The notes beneath the pieces were generated by a model. The model worked only from the letters and a program-made list of their open reading frames with translations, searched no databases and was not told where the DNA came from. DNA of 64,000 bases from Hirsutella rhossiliensis (Eukaryota > Ascomycota > Sordariomycetes > Hypocreales > Ophiocordycipitaceae), in assembly GCF_020360975.1 (NCBI RefSeq), contig NW_025408668.1, positions 6,572,001-6,636,000 of the forward strand, in the 5' to 3' direction. The position numbers were made by a program, and so were the translations under genes. Shown in pieces: positions 34,301 to 44,622 of this stretch (the first letter of the stretch is position 1; each line of letters starts with the position of its first letter).

Positions 34301-37300
34301 ATGGAGGAGCTCAAGGAGGAGCTTGCGCATGTGGTATCCGAGGCCAACGAGAGCTCGCGTGAACAGCTTCAGACCGAGCTTGAAGGCTTGCGGGAGATTG
34401 TAAACTCCTCAATGGTTCCCGCGAGCCCCCAGACCCCCAACAACAACCAGGAAGTACTCGAGGCTCTGCACAGTGGTCTTAACAGCCTCAGGCAGGAAAT
34501 CCTCAGGCCACGTCCCGAAACCAGCGAGATCCTGGACGCCCTGCAGGAGGGCCTAAACGAACTCCGCGTGGGGATCGACAAGGTGACGAACAAGCCCGTT
34601 GACCTGACCGCCAATGACGAGATCATGGACGCGCTCAGGTCGGGCCTGGACTCGGTGCGAGCGGACATTGAAGCTCTACGCGATAGCAGCAACGACAAGA
34701 CGGTTGCAGCCGTGACGGCACTCAGCAACGAGGCACCCGATAACGCCATTATTCCTGCCGACATGATCAAACAAGACGACATCAAAAACCTCGAGGTCCT
34801 TATCACTCAACTGAGAATCAAGGTTGAGGCCATGGAGCCCCAAAGAGAGACAGAAAGCCTTCATCAAGAAGACCTGGCCCGATTGGAGGACATGCTTCGC
34901 GATGTGCAGGAGCGCGTCAACGACATCTCGTCCCGGGCGCCACCAGCTCCGGTGGAAGAGGAGGAGGCGAGAGACGCTCCTCCGGCAGCCAACGGTGACG
35001 CAGCGACCAAGGAAGACGTCGAGGCCATCGAGACGATTCTCCGTAACACAAAGGCACTCCTCGACGATCTGATTGACGGAGAGCAGGCAGTCCGCAAGGA
35101 ACATCTGGATGTCGTCGAGAGTCTTGCCCTCGAGACCCGCGAGACTCTGGGTTCCGTGTCTGACCAGCTTGGAGGCGTCTGCCAAAAGGAAGACTTGGCG
35201 GAGCTGGAAACCCTCCTCGGCCAAGTCGGTGCCCGTTTAGACGAGACGAAGGAGCTTGCGGAAAAGGATGCGGCCAACGACGACAAGGCCACCAAGACGG
35301 ACATTGAGGCGGTAGAGACGGTTGTCCTCGAGATGAAGACAATGCTCGACGGGCTCGCGGTCGCTGATTTTGCGTCGTTTTCGAACAAGGAGGACATTGC
35401 CGGCCTGGAGACGGCTGTCAAGGAGGCCGCGGAGAAGCTTGAGACCCATGTCGAGTCATCCTCCAAAGCTTTTGACGACCGACAGGCTGAGATTGTTGGC
35501 GTCGCTGATCGCGTGACGGACGTCAAGGCCTTTTTGGAGGAATTCCAGGAGACCGTCAAGGGCCGGCTGGAGGAAGGCTCCACCGGCCTTGAGGCGCTCA
35601 ACAAGCTCCTCGAAGGCATGAGCGAGACGGTCGCAAAGAACGAGAATGTTGGGACGGACTTGAAGGAAATGCTCGACACCATGAAGACGCAGTTCGACGA
35701 GTCCAAGGAGGTTGTCGCCGGTGCGCGGCTGGAGTCCAACGAGAAGCTGCAAGAAGCCACGGAGAATATCGGCACCAAGATCGACGACAAGATGGCAGAG
35801 TTGATTACCAAGTACGACGAGTTCAAGGCAGCCATGGACGAGAGGAACGCAGCAGGCGAAGCTCGAGACATTGAGACGGAGGCGGCCGTTGTCGGTACCA
35901 AGGCCGTGGCCGAAGAGGTGAAGCTGCTCATCGACACGCTGGGGTCGACGGTGACGGACTCGCTGGAAAAGATGGAGGAAGCCTCCAAGACCGTCTTTGC
36001 TCAAGTCGAGGAGCTCGCTTCTCGTGCCGAGGAGAACCACACGGATGGCAAGACGGAGCATCAGCAGACGCGCGATCAAATCCAGCAAACGGTCACGGCC
36101 GTCGAAGAACTGCAGGGCGAGGTCAAGGAGTTTCACCCCCAGATCCTCGAGGCAGTCAAGGACCTCTTGCTCCTCGTCGGCGAGCACTTTGAACACTCCA
36201 AGGCCTCGACGACGGAGCTGCAGGACAAGATTGTGGAGTCGAAGCCGCCGGAGCAGCCCGCGCTCCCGCCTCCCGAGAAGTACGACGACTCAGAGGTGCG
36301 CGAGAAGCTGGACAGGTTGACGGAGCTCAAGTACGACGACACAGGGGTGCGGGAGACGCTGGGAAGGCTCATTGAAGACAAGTACGACGACTCGCAGGTC
36401 CTGGAGAAGCTGGAGAAGCTGGCCGAGCAAAGGTACGATGACGCGGGAGTGCAGCAGAAGCTCGACAGGCTCGTGGAGCACAGCGACAGCGCGGCGGAGG
36501 CACTGGCCCGGCTGGAGGCTCTAGATCAGGTGCACCAGTCGGTGTCCAAGACAGCCGCCGACCTTTCGCAGTTCCTCTCCAACCAGACGCAACGCATCGC
36601 CGACGACCACGAGGATCGGGAGCGGACTCTCCAAGAGACGACTGCTATGCTCGAGCGCAAGCTTGCCGAGAAGGAGCACCTGGAAGTGTCCGTGTCGAGT
36701 CTAAGAGACGAGGAGGAGAGACTTCGGCGGAGCGTCGTGAGCCTTCGCACAGAGCAGGAGAGCCTCATCAGACAGAAAACGAGGCTCACCGGCGACGTGT
36801 CTTCGCTCGAAACGGCCATGCGACTGCGCAAAGAGGCGTTGTCCGACATGGAGTATCGCGCAGATCGCCTGGAACGCCGCATCATGGAGGGCGTCATGGA
36901 CCATTCGCGGGTGCTGCTCATGGCCAAGAGCAGCAAAGAGGGCGACAAGATGAGCCGCAAACGCACCAAGAAATCGCCGGCGCAGCAGGCAGAGGCGTGC
37001 AAGGCGCGGCCGGCCGTCAACATTGCGCTGTCAGCGAAGCGAAACCTGGCACCGGCGGCGCAGAACGGAGCTGCTCGACGTATTGCGTCGCTCAGCCAGA
37101 TGAACAACAACGCGCCGTCGAGCATGGTGAAGAGGAGCCAGAGCGTCAGGACGCCCCACGGCACGGCGCTCCGGAAGCGCAGCTGGGGCGGCGGCATGGG
37201 CAAGGGGTTCGACGCCGAGGACAAGGAGAACGTGGGCGTGAGAGAGACGGTGGAGGAGGTTGAGGAGTCCGAGGCCGGGGCGCCGCCGTCGCTGGACGGC

Positions 37301-37552
37301 GAGACGGGCGACGACGGCTCGACGACGGCGCTCGACTCGACGGTTGTCGACGACGACGACGACGGCCACAGTGACGCGGGGACGCTGCGTCGGAGCAGCA
37401 TGGGCACGACGGTGCTTACGTCGAGCACGGGTCAGTACACGGAGTCGGAGGCGGCGTACAGCGAGTACGACGACGGCGGCAGCGAGTACTCGGAGAGCGC
37501 CGTGGGGACCGAGGCCGGCGGAGACAACGAGCTCGTGGTGTACGGGCAGTAG
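31374..37552 (+). CDS. Giant coiled-coil repeat protein, 2,037 residues
   Basis: Exon 31374-31474 joins 31540-37552 across a 65-bp GT-AG intron, giving ALVPMTRWDSSDPDRAPPPL at the junction. I recall this N-terminal motif from uncharacterised fungal proteins. The first 350 residues are disordered and Pro/Ser-rich. Most of the rest is charged helix with heptad character. Repeats include helical EEV..AV.EGL units (33200-33650), three exact-length 68-residue repeats (33761-34372) and four 17-residue KYDD...KLDRL repeats (36278-36481). A strong coiled coil near residues 1690-1830 (LERKLAEKEHLE) is followed by a basic segment and an acidic Ser/Asp-rich tail. No enzymatic domain was found. It resembles large scaffold or cortical proteins by composition only; the role is unknown. 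Confidence 0.85.
33761..34372 (+). repeat. Three tandem 204-bp repeats inside the coiled-coil gene
   Basis: Copies begin at 33761, 33965 and 34169, each opening with RDTEQxLDAT. The period is exactly 204 bp, 68 codons, with no indel between the first two boundaries. The first two copies are very alike; the third drifts at its end. In-frame duplication explains it. Confidence 0.93.
36278..36481 (+). repeat. Four tandem 51-bp repeats inside the coiled-coil gene
   Basis: Four 17-residue units start KYDD or RYDD at 36278, 36329, 36380 and 36431. They have the pattern KYDDxxVxxKLxRLxEx with conserved hydrophobic spacing. They immediately precede the strongest coiled coil. Confidence 0.9.
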
Positions 37553-37883
37553 TTGCTTTCAACCGCCGCCGGTTGAGGGCAGGGGAGCCAGAGTCGTGCC
37601 TCCTCTGCTTGCGGCGACGTCGACGAAGAGAAACGAGTACATGTGCAGCCTTGGGGATAACGATGTCATGGATCAACAGCACCAAGATTGTATTACAGCC
37701 TCGAGCGTTCTAGTTTTAGTTTTTTTCGATTAGAATCTTGACCGTTTTACCTTCCAAACGTGCCTTTCCGTGTATAGCTGGGACCATGTGTAGGCTTGAC
37801 ATAGGGGGTTGGTGCCGAGGCTTCTCAGGGGGAAGATGGAAGTGCGGAGAGCGTGGACACGGACGACTGTACGGACACCCGAT
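37553..37883. other. Convergent 3' UTR region
   Basis: About 330 bp lie between the stops of the coiled-coil gene (plus) and the AAA ATPase gene (minus). A T-rich stretch at 37710-37730 could carry a polyadenylation site for the former. No gene is seen. Confidence 0.5.
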
Positions 37884-40325
37884 TCAGGCCTCTTCCAAGG
37901 TCGCCACACGCTTGCGAATGTTCAAGACGGTCGTGAGGTGCCCGAGTCTGAGTGGCTTATCATAGTTGGCCAGAACAAGGGCTGTCTTGATCGAGTTCTT
38001 GATCTCTCTCCCGTTCAGCCGCGTCTTTGCCAGTTGGTCAAAGTCGCCGTCGGCAAGAGAAGCCACATCCGGCCCCAGCCGCTGGACGAAATTGACCCAG
38101 ACCTTTCGGCGACACGACTCATCGAGGTCATGATACGGAAGGACGAGGTCAAGCCGGGACTTGAAGGCCGGATCAATGGCCGCGACGCGGTTCGTCGTCA
38201 GGAACATGAGGCCACGGTAGTACTCGAGCTGGCGAAGGAAGACTAAGGGGTGTCAGCCTTGGCCTACTGCACGCCGCTGCGGCGGACATGGGCAGCTTGG
38301 CATACTGGACACGAGCTCGTTCCGGCGGAGACTGCTGGCGTCTCTTTTCTCGAGGTAGACGTCGGCCTCGTCGAGCAGGAGGACCGCGTCCCACAGTCGG
38401 CAGCACTCGAATGCTTCCGCAAGGCCGGCCTCGACCTTCTCGGGGGCCGTGCCAAGATCCCCGGCGCTCAGGACGTACAGCGGCACGCGAGACTTTTCCG
38501 CCACTGTTCAATCGTGGGCCGGTCAGTCATGCCTGAGCTGGATGGTGAAGCCGTGGAGGGGGAAATGATGCGTCTTGCCTGCTTCAGCTGTCAGGGTTTT
38601 GCCGACGCCCGGAGGACCGCAAAGGAGAATGATGATGCCCTTTCCTGTAGCAGCAAGTCAGCCTCGCTGCCGATGCCCTCTTTGCAGCAATCTCTACCCT
38701 TGTGGGCGATGAAATCGTCAAAGCCCTGCGTGCTGAGCCCGCGGCGATCCGCAAAGGCCGCAATGAGGTCCTTCTCGCCCTCTGGAAGCACGAGGTTGTC
38801 GTAGGGCGAGGTGTCCCACTCGACGGGTTCCATGTCGTCGACGTCGAACTCACCTGAGAGGCAGCCCGTCAGCAAACCAAGCCATCCAAGAGGGTGCCTT
38901 CAGGACCGTACACCATTCCTTCGCTCGCAGATCAAAGCCCTTGACTCGGGGGACGGCAAGGATGCACTGCAGTTCAGTAAGCGCAGTCAGGTCTTCCCTT
39001 CTGTCTGATTTCTTGTCCTTGCTGTCTTCTGGCTTTTTCTCTCGGCCCCTGTATGCTTTCTGAGCCCTGCTTCTGCGTTTACTGAGTCTGGGATACACTA
39101 AGACTTTGGTTTCGGGCCCGGAGGAGTCGGACCCGGAGGAGATGGACCCGGAGGAGACGGATCCAGAAGAGCCGGATCCGGAGGAGCTCGGGGGACGGCC
39201 ATTGTCCGCTGAAATTGCGCTGAGCATTTGTGATGAGAGGCTTCCAGGACTCGTCAGAGAGTCAAGGGGAGCCAGTTTCGGGGCCACCGTCTGCTGCACT
39301 TGATGGTATGCATGAGCGTCAACGATGATGCGACCGGAAACCTATATCTAGACGTCAGCACAGTCTAGCAGACAGCTCGGCGCGAAGGGTGAGCTCACCG
39401 GCTTTTCCACCATGAAACTGCCTTGCCTTACGTATTTCTTTCCCGTGTAGGCCCTGGTGTGGAAGCCCCGGAGGGCTTCAAACTTCCTTCCTCTCGCCAG
39501 GAGCTTCGCTTGGAGCCCCTTTCGATCCGGCGCAAACTCAAGGGGGATGATGTCGAGTTTTGTGACGAGGATGGAGTCTTCGTACTCGAGGATGTTTTGT
39601 GCTTGGCTGCCCAGCCCACAGGACTCTCCGTTCCAGTCAACGTGAACCAGTGTCAGAGCCCAATATGCCGGGCAGGCCCTGGTGGCGGGCACGAAGCCGA
39701 CCCTCGCCAGAGTCGACACGCAGGGACTGCCGCTCTTTTGAGACACCACGAGAGACCCCGGTGCCAGGATGAGCCAGAGATTGCGGAACGAGACGGTCCC
39801 TGTCTTCCGGGCACTGTCTAGCGCAGACAGGTAGGAGCCGATGGGTTGCTCCAGTTCGCGTCGCAGGAGCTGTAGCTCATCGGAATCTGCCTGGTCGCAG
39901 AGCTCCATGATTCTGTCCCATCGGTGGACGTACGGCTTGAACGGAGGAGCGATGGCGTACGGCGTTGCGTCAGGGTACCAGGACGGATAGTCGCTGAAGA
40001 CGGCGTCGAGAAGGCTCCGTAGTCGTGGGCTCTGGGCCTCGACGGAGTGCGTGACCCAACTCAGGTGCCCGTCAGTTTCGACCCTGGAGCGGCGATGGAT
40101 GACGGCAAACTTCCTTCCCAGTTCTGCGAGGCGTTCCTCCTCGGCGGCCAAGTCTTCGAACTCGGACCATTTGGCGTCACGTCTGGACGTGGAGTGGTTG
40201 TAGAGTGTCATGATCTCGCAGAGGGCACCCTCCTCGGCCGGTTCATGCTCTTCCATGCGCCTTTTCCACTCAGGAGAGGCTTGGGTGCCATGGCTGAAGG
40301 CCAGGGTTCCTGTAAATGGAATCAT
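37884..40325 (-). CDS. AAA ATPase with N-terminal DUF7025-like region
   Basis: Six exons (39399-40325, 38912-39341, 38698-38853, 38579-38644, 38306-38503, 37884-38242) give 711 residues. The N-terminal 330 residues look like the DUF7025 region found before AAA modules in many filamentous fungi. A linker carries Ser/Gly repeats. The ATPase has Walker A LCGPPGVGKT (about residues 510-520), Walker B AVLLLDEADVY (about 570), sensor-1 LTTNR and the arginine-finger stretch FKSRLDLVLPY. Such proteins are thought to remodel unknown substrates. Intron 4 uses a GC-AG donor, without which the ATPase frame breaks. The ATG at 40325 is preferred; the frame is open upstream only to a TTG, and a TATAAA box lies 75 bp upstream. 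Part of an accessory-looking island. Confidence 0.87.
39115..39195. repeat. 15-bp tandem repeat coding Ser/Gly units in the AAA linker
   Basis: On the coding (minus) strand the units read SSGSx five or more times. The plus strand shows repeated CCGGAGGAG blocks. It lies in the linker between the DUF7025-like region and the ATPase and so is likely tolerant of length change. Confidence 0.75.
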
Positions 40326-40763
40326 GGTCGAGAATGTGAACTGAATGTCTGGTGTTGGATTGCAAGTGGTAGTAGCTGCCTCACTCAAATCGACTGCTCT
40401 TTATAAGACGAGGATGGCTGGGGATATTGCATAGAAGCTGACTCCGTGACTGTCGTCATTGTCTTCTCTTTCTCCAGCCTCACTGGACTGGACACCCCTC
40501 TGCTTCAGAGGATCAGCGGATGCCCTGTATGCCACAGAGCATGAGCCTCATCGTTTGCTAGCCTAGTGCTGCAATCATCTGTGCTTGCTGCCTATAAGGC
40601 GTCCAGGGCTTCGAGATGGAGAGGCTTAGATCCTTGCTGCCTGCTCGCCTGGCTTGGTGAATTGGGCATCAGTGCACAAGGTCCAATCATCAGAGGCTGC
40701 TGCCTACTGCCTGTCAGCCTCCTGCGAGTGCGTGCGCTTGAACCAGAGAGAAGAGACGGTTAC
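40326..40763. other. Promoter region of the AAA ATPase and flank of the HET relic
   Basis: About 440 bp lie between the AAA start and the HET-like relic. A TATA-type box sits at the AAA side. CAGAG/GCCTGCTCG-rich sequence fills the rest. No gene is seen. Confidence 0.5.
40400..40405 (-). promoter_or_regulatory. Putative TATA box of the AAA ATPase gene
   Basis: TATAAA on the minus strand, 75 bp upstream of the ATG at 40325. Spacing fits a short leader and supports that start. Confidence 0.5.
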
Positions 40764-42115
40764 TTACTCGCGGTAATGCATGTCCACCCGCTTGAGGGCC
40801 AATCCCAGACAGTCGTTCAACACGAGCCGAATATCCTGTACCTCCTTCTCATCCAAGCTTTCCATGACTTCGCCGTGCATGATGCCCAGCATGTAGCGTT
40901 CGCCTATCAGCCGATAGTACGGCCCAACTGGTCGAAGAAGCAACGGGACTTTTGCACCCAGCAGGACCGCAACGACATCGCCAGGCTTGCTTTCTGGAGC
41001 CACCAGGCCCATGAATCCCTCGGTAGTGACACCGAAGGACGAAAATACGAAATCCCATGATACACCGCTCGGAACATGTCTTGAAAGCTGAACATCGCTG
41101 ATAAATGCTTCTTCAGGTCCTCGGCCGTAGGCTGTTTTGACGAGTCGTCTGTTCTTGCATTGCTGAACGCCGAAGGGTTCTTCTTGAAACCCCAGAAGCC
41201 ACAACTTACGTGGTCGGGGTCTGGCCTGAACTCTGCAGCGGTGTTTGGCTCGACCGCGCTTTTGTGTAGGTCAACCCACGTCTGGTCTGTGGTAGGATAG
41301 GAGCCTGAGGAGTCTTTCATCATGTCTATGTGATTATCGATCGACGTGACGCTCACAGACGCTCTGAGAGTCAGGGCAAGAACCACTCTTGTGTGCAATA
41401 TCGGCCCTGAGGGCTGAAGATCTCTCTGGCATGGCTCGGTAGGCTGCCCCTGAATGCTGCCATCGCCGCTCATGTGCTCGATAAAAGCCAAACAAGGGGC
41501 ATTGCCAGACGCTTGGAAGATGCCTTCGAGTAGCATGGGATACATTTCAAGACCAACTGTAAAGTCGGGAAGCCATGAAGGCAAGTCCAGCGAGACAAAG
41601 GGAGGTCTCACGTGGCTCAGGAAATCCAGAGAGCCTTGGGGATCGCTCTCCAGGCAGTACCGTGCCGCGGCGGTAAAGACGTCCAGAACAGAGAGACTGT
41701 AATCGTCGAAACTGGGCGACTCCCAGCAGAGAGATGACCTTGTCCCGGGGTTCCATCGCGTGCCGATGACGTTGAGTGTGCAACAGGCTGCCAAAGTCGA
41801 GCAAGGAACTTGGCCCTTGCTCGACACGCATACGCCTGTTGTCGGCGGGCTCTCCAGGTGCTGCTTCCAGCTCTCTCCTCCTCAGCCCGGCAAACTCCGT
41901 CCGCGCGAACTGCGGATTCAGAACCCTGACAGCGCCAGGGGCTGCGTCCGGACTTGGTGGGACTGGCAGATCATCTTGAATGTAGCATGCCGGGAATATT
42001 CTTGACAACTTGCTGCTGTCGCCGAGCCGCTGTTCAGGAGGGATACAGGGATGGAGCGCCGTTGGGTTGGCCTCGATTACCTCGACGATTGCCTCGTGCT
42101 GTCTCAGGATGGCAT
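40764..42115 (-). pseudogene. Relic of a HET-family (heterokaryon incompatibility) protein gene
   Basis: Text typical of the part behind a HET domain is present in the right order but in different frames. It runs SLLDFGSLLHTQRHRHAMEP then RDKVISLLGVA (about 41890-41725), then SFDDYSLSVLDVFTAAARYC and SLDLPSWLPDFTVG (about 41720-41560). Later come CKNRRLVKTAYGR (about 41165) and KPGDVVAVLLGAKVPLLLRP with YRLIGERYMLGIMHGE (about 40985-40865). The HET domain itself is missing, and the frame changes near 41720 and again between about 41200 and 41000. HET proteins trigger death after fusion of unlike strains. This copy cannot make a normal product unless undetected introns repair the frame, which looks unlikely at 41720. 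Confidence 0.75.
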
Positions 42116-42134
42116 GTGAATAGGGACTTCGACC

Positions 42135-43400
42135 TCAGTCATCTGTAAAGTGCAGATCGACGCCGTCCTGGGCAAGAATGAGTCGAGCAACTGTCCTATG
42201 CCTGCCGGCCAGCGCCAGCGACAGCGGCGTTTGGCCATCCACGTCGCTCGGGTTTGGCCTCACATTGCCCCTGGCGAGCAGCATGCGCACGACTTGCTCG
42301 TCCCCCCTTGCAGCAGCCCATGAGAGCGCCGTCCGGGCTCTTTGGTTCTGAGCGTCCGCATCCACTCCAGCCTCGAGGAGGAGCTGCACAATGGCGCTTG
42401 AGCAGCATACATAAGTGGCGTGTTGCCTTGGTCGTCCTTGGAGTCGGGGTCGACGCCGGACTTGGCAAGGAGAAGCCTCGCGACCTTCTCGTGGCCATTC
42501 TGCGCAGCGTATGATAGCGGTATTCGCCCCCTTGGGTCCTTGGAGTCCGGCTTGACGGCGTGTTTCGCAAGCAGGACCTCGACGGTCTCGCGGCGCTCAT
42601 GCTCTGCAGCCACTGACAAGGGCGTCCGGCCAACGAGCGCACTGGATTTATTGTCTTTGGACTCGTCATCAAAGCCGTCGTCGGCAGCTTCTGCTTGCTT
42701 CCGTCGGGCATCCAAGATGGCATCGAGAAGGGCCTTGACAATGCTCGCGTGTCCCATCCACGCAACTGCAAACAAGGCCTGGAATCCCTGGCTACCTCGG
42801 GTGCCAATATCGACTTCCCTGACCAACAGAAGCCGGAATGTTCCCTCGAAGCCTCTAAACTCAGCGTACCAGAACGCTGTGTGGCCATTTGTGTCTTGTA
42901 TCCCCGGATCGCAGCCCCTTTCCAGCAGAAGCACAACCATCCAATGGTTGTCCTGGTGTGCGGCCGCGACCAAAGCCGTCTGCCCATCGGCATTGACTAG
43001 GTTAGTTCTGGCGCCTTGTTTGAGCAGCGGTTGCGCCATCCGCTGCAAGTTGTAAACGGCCGCAATGTGCAAAGGCGTAGCTCCGAATTCGACCGTTATC
43101 ACGGCACTAACGCTGGCCCCATTCTCGAGCAGGAACTTGGCGACGGTGAAAGCGTCGGTCTGTGCCGCGCGGCAGGGGGGTGTCGCGCCCTCCGAGTCGG
43201 TGGCCTCTATATCAGCTCCACGTTGGACCAGTAGTTTGACCAATGCAAGGTGCTGATGGAGGACAGCAGTATGAAGCAGCGTTGACCCGTCCTGGGCTCT
43301 TTAGTCAACAGAAGCCCCGTTGTCAAGCTTGGTCCGGAGAGTTGTCCCATCACCATCCCGAGCCGCCGTGATCAGTGGACCGTCGGGAATTTTCCCAGGA
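42135..43400 (-). pseudogene. Ankyrin-repeat gene, broken by a stop and a frameshift
   Basis: About ten ankyrin repeats can be read on the minus strand, for example GATPLHIAAVYNLQRMAQPL, GRTPLSVAAEHERRETVEVL and GQTPLSLALAGRHRTVARLI. A frame change near 42395 lies between GNTPLMYAAQ and VQLLLEAGVDADAQN. An in-frame TAA near 43300 interrupts KLDNGASVD and RAQDGSTLLHTAV, although the repeat pattern continues across it. A shortened product from the ATG-less frame at about 43240 is conceivable but unlikely. It ends at 42135, about 20 bp before HET-like coding text resumes, on the same strand. Ankyrin arrays in fungi are often attached to NLR or HET proteins. Confidence 0.8.
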
Positions 43401-43860
43401 CAGGCCGTGGTGGGTTATCTCTGCTTCGATCTCTGCGGGTTACAATGTCCTCTGCTATATAGTCATGTCGGGGTGTGAAAGGCGACGACACCTTCACTGC
43501 CGTCGATATGCGTTATTCCTATTCTTGGTAGCCGATTTTCAGCCTCAGACTTCCGATCACCATGGCCTACCCCGGCTTGGGCGGACATGGCCACGAATGC
43601 CTCTCAGCCCCTACGAATGACCGTGGACCATCATTGGGTAGCACATGTGAGGCGTGGGCGCAGTGAACACCGTGAATAACAAACAGCACAACGCCTTGGT
43701 TTACGCAGCCACGGCTCTGGCTGATTGGCGTCATGTATAAAAATAGCACTGTATTTAACTATTTATCCAGATCCCTCATATAGCACCCAACCGGTCAGGT
43801 AGGTTCCCTCCCTGGGCTGAGCCGCAAACTGCCGGACGCTTGGCACAAAAAGGAGGCACC

Positions 43861-43941
43861 GTCAAGTTGGAAAAATACCCCTATCAAGCAAAATAGGGGC
43901 ACCCCCGGTAGAGGCGTTGTTACCGCGTATTATAAGTCTCT
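43861..43941 (+). repeat. Diverged direct repeat, copy 1
   Basis: It begins GTCAAGTTGGAAAAATACC and ends near GCGTATTATAAGTC. It aligns with 44301-44382 at roughly three quarters identity with small gaps. Confidence 0.75.
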
Positions 43942-44300
43942 TTCTTTCTGTCGCGACAGTTACTGGTAAATGGCAAATGTGGTATATCGGGTTTCCAGGA
44001 CTCCCCCCAATAGGAGGTATACCGCCACAACAGCAAGAACAGCACCAAGCGCTTACCGTCGCCCTCTATGACTAGCGTACAGGCAGCCCTACGAGGCTAC
44101 GAGCAGAAAAGCCCCTGCCACGGAAGAAATCCACGGCCATTAGGGGGAAAGTTGCAAGTGCCAGTTCTAGGTTACCGTAGCGCTAACACGGACCCATCAT
44201 TGCGAAGCAATCGAGGAACTGGCAGAAAGGGCCGAGAAATACATCGAATTTCTGGTTCAAGGATTCAGGATAGAACGAGAGCTCTTCCCGAGCTCCCTCT

Positions 44301-44382
44301 GTCAAGCTGAGAAAATACCGCTACACCATGCAAAATAGAGGCATCCCCCCCTTGGAGGTGTTACTAACGCGTATTATAGGTC
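44301..44382 (+). repeat. Diverged direct repeat, copy 2
   Basis: It begins GTCAAGCTGAGAAAATACC and ends near GCGTATTATAGGTC, 440 bp after copy 1 and in the same orientation. Confidence 0.75.
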
Positions 44383-44622
44383 CGTATCTGCTCTGACACC
44401 TTCCTTACAGGCTTACACACAAACACACGTGACCCATCATGTGACACTACGCCTGAGGATCTGATAGCTTAGGCCCCCCCAATGGATACAACCCCGCCAC
44501 AGCTAGCGGCAATCGTTGGCGCTCGCCTTATCGTCGCCGCGAAAACCCGCCGTCACGCGCCGCGCGACAACAGCCTTCTCCCTCTCCCCCGTCGCCCCTT
44601 CACCCACGGCGCCGCAATCGCA

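Larger units (their letters stand above)
43401..44622. other. Gene-free accessory stretch with diverged repeats
   Basis: This 1.2-kb stretch between the ankyrin relic and Dad3 has more A and T than its surroundings. It holds two direct repeats of about 80 bp (43861 and 44301). A plus-strand fragment between them can be read as EAIEELAERAEKYIEFLVQG (about 44205-44265), but stops surround it. It is probably the remnant of a mobile element of unknown type, plus the Dad3 promoter. Confidence 0.5.

Noticed and set aside
33056..34330. 424-residue minus-strand ORF
   Set aside because: Antisense shadow of the repeat coiled-coil gene; its Leu/Val/His-rich repeats simply mirror the 204-bp repeats.
34864..35988. 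374-residue minus-strand Ser-rich ORF
   Set aside because: Antisense shadow of Glu/Lys-rich coiled-coil codons.
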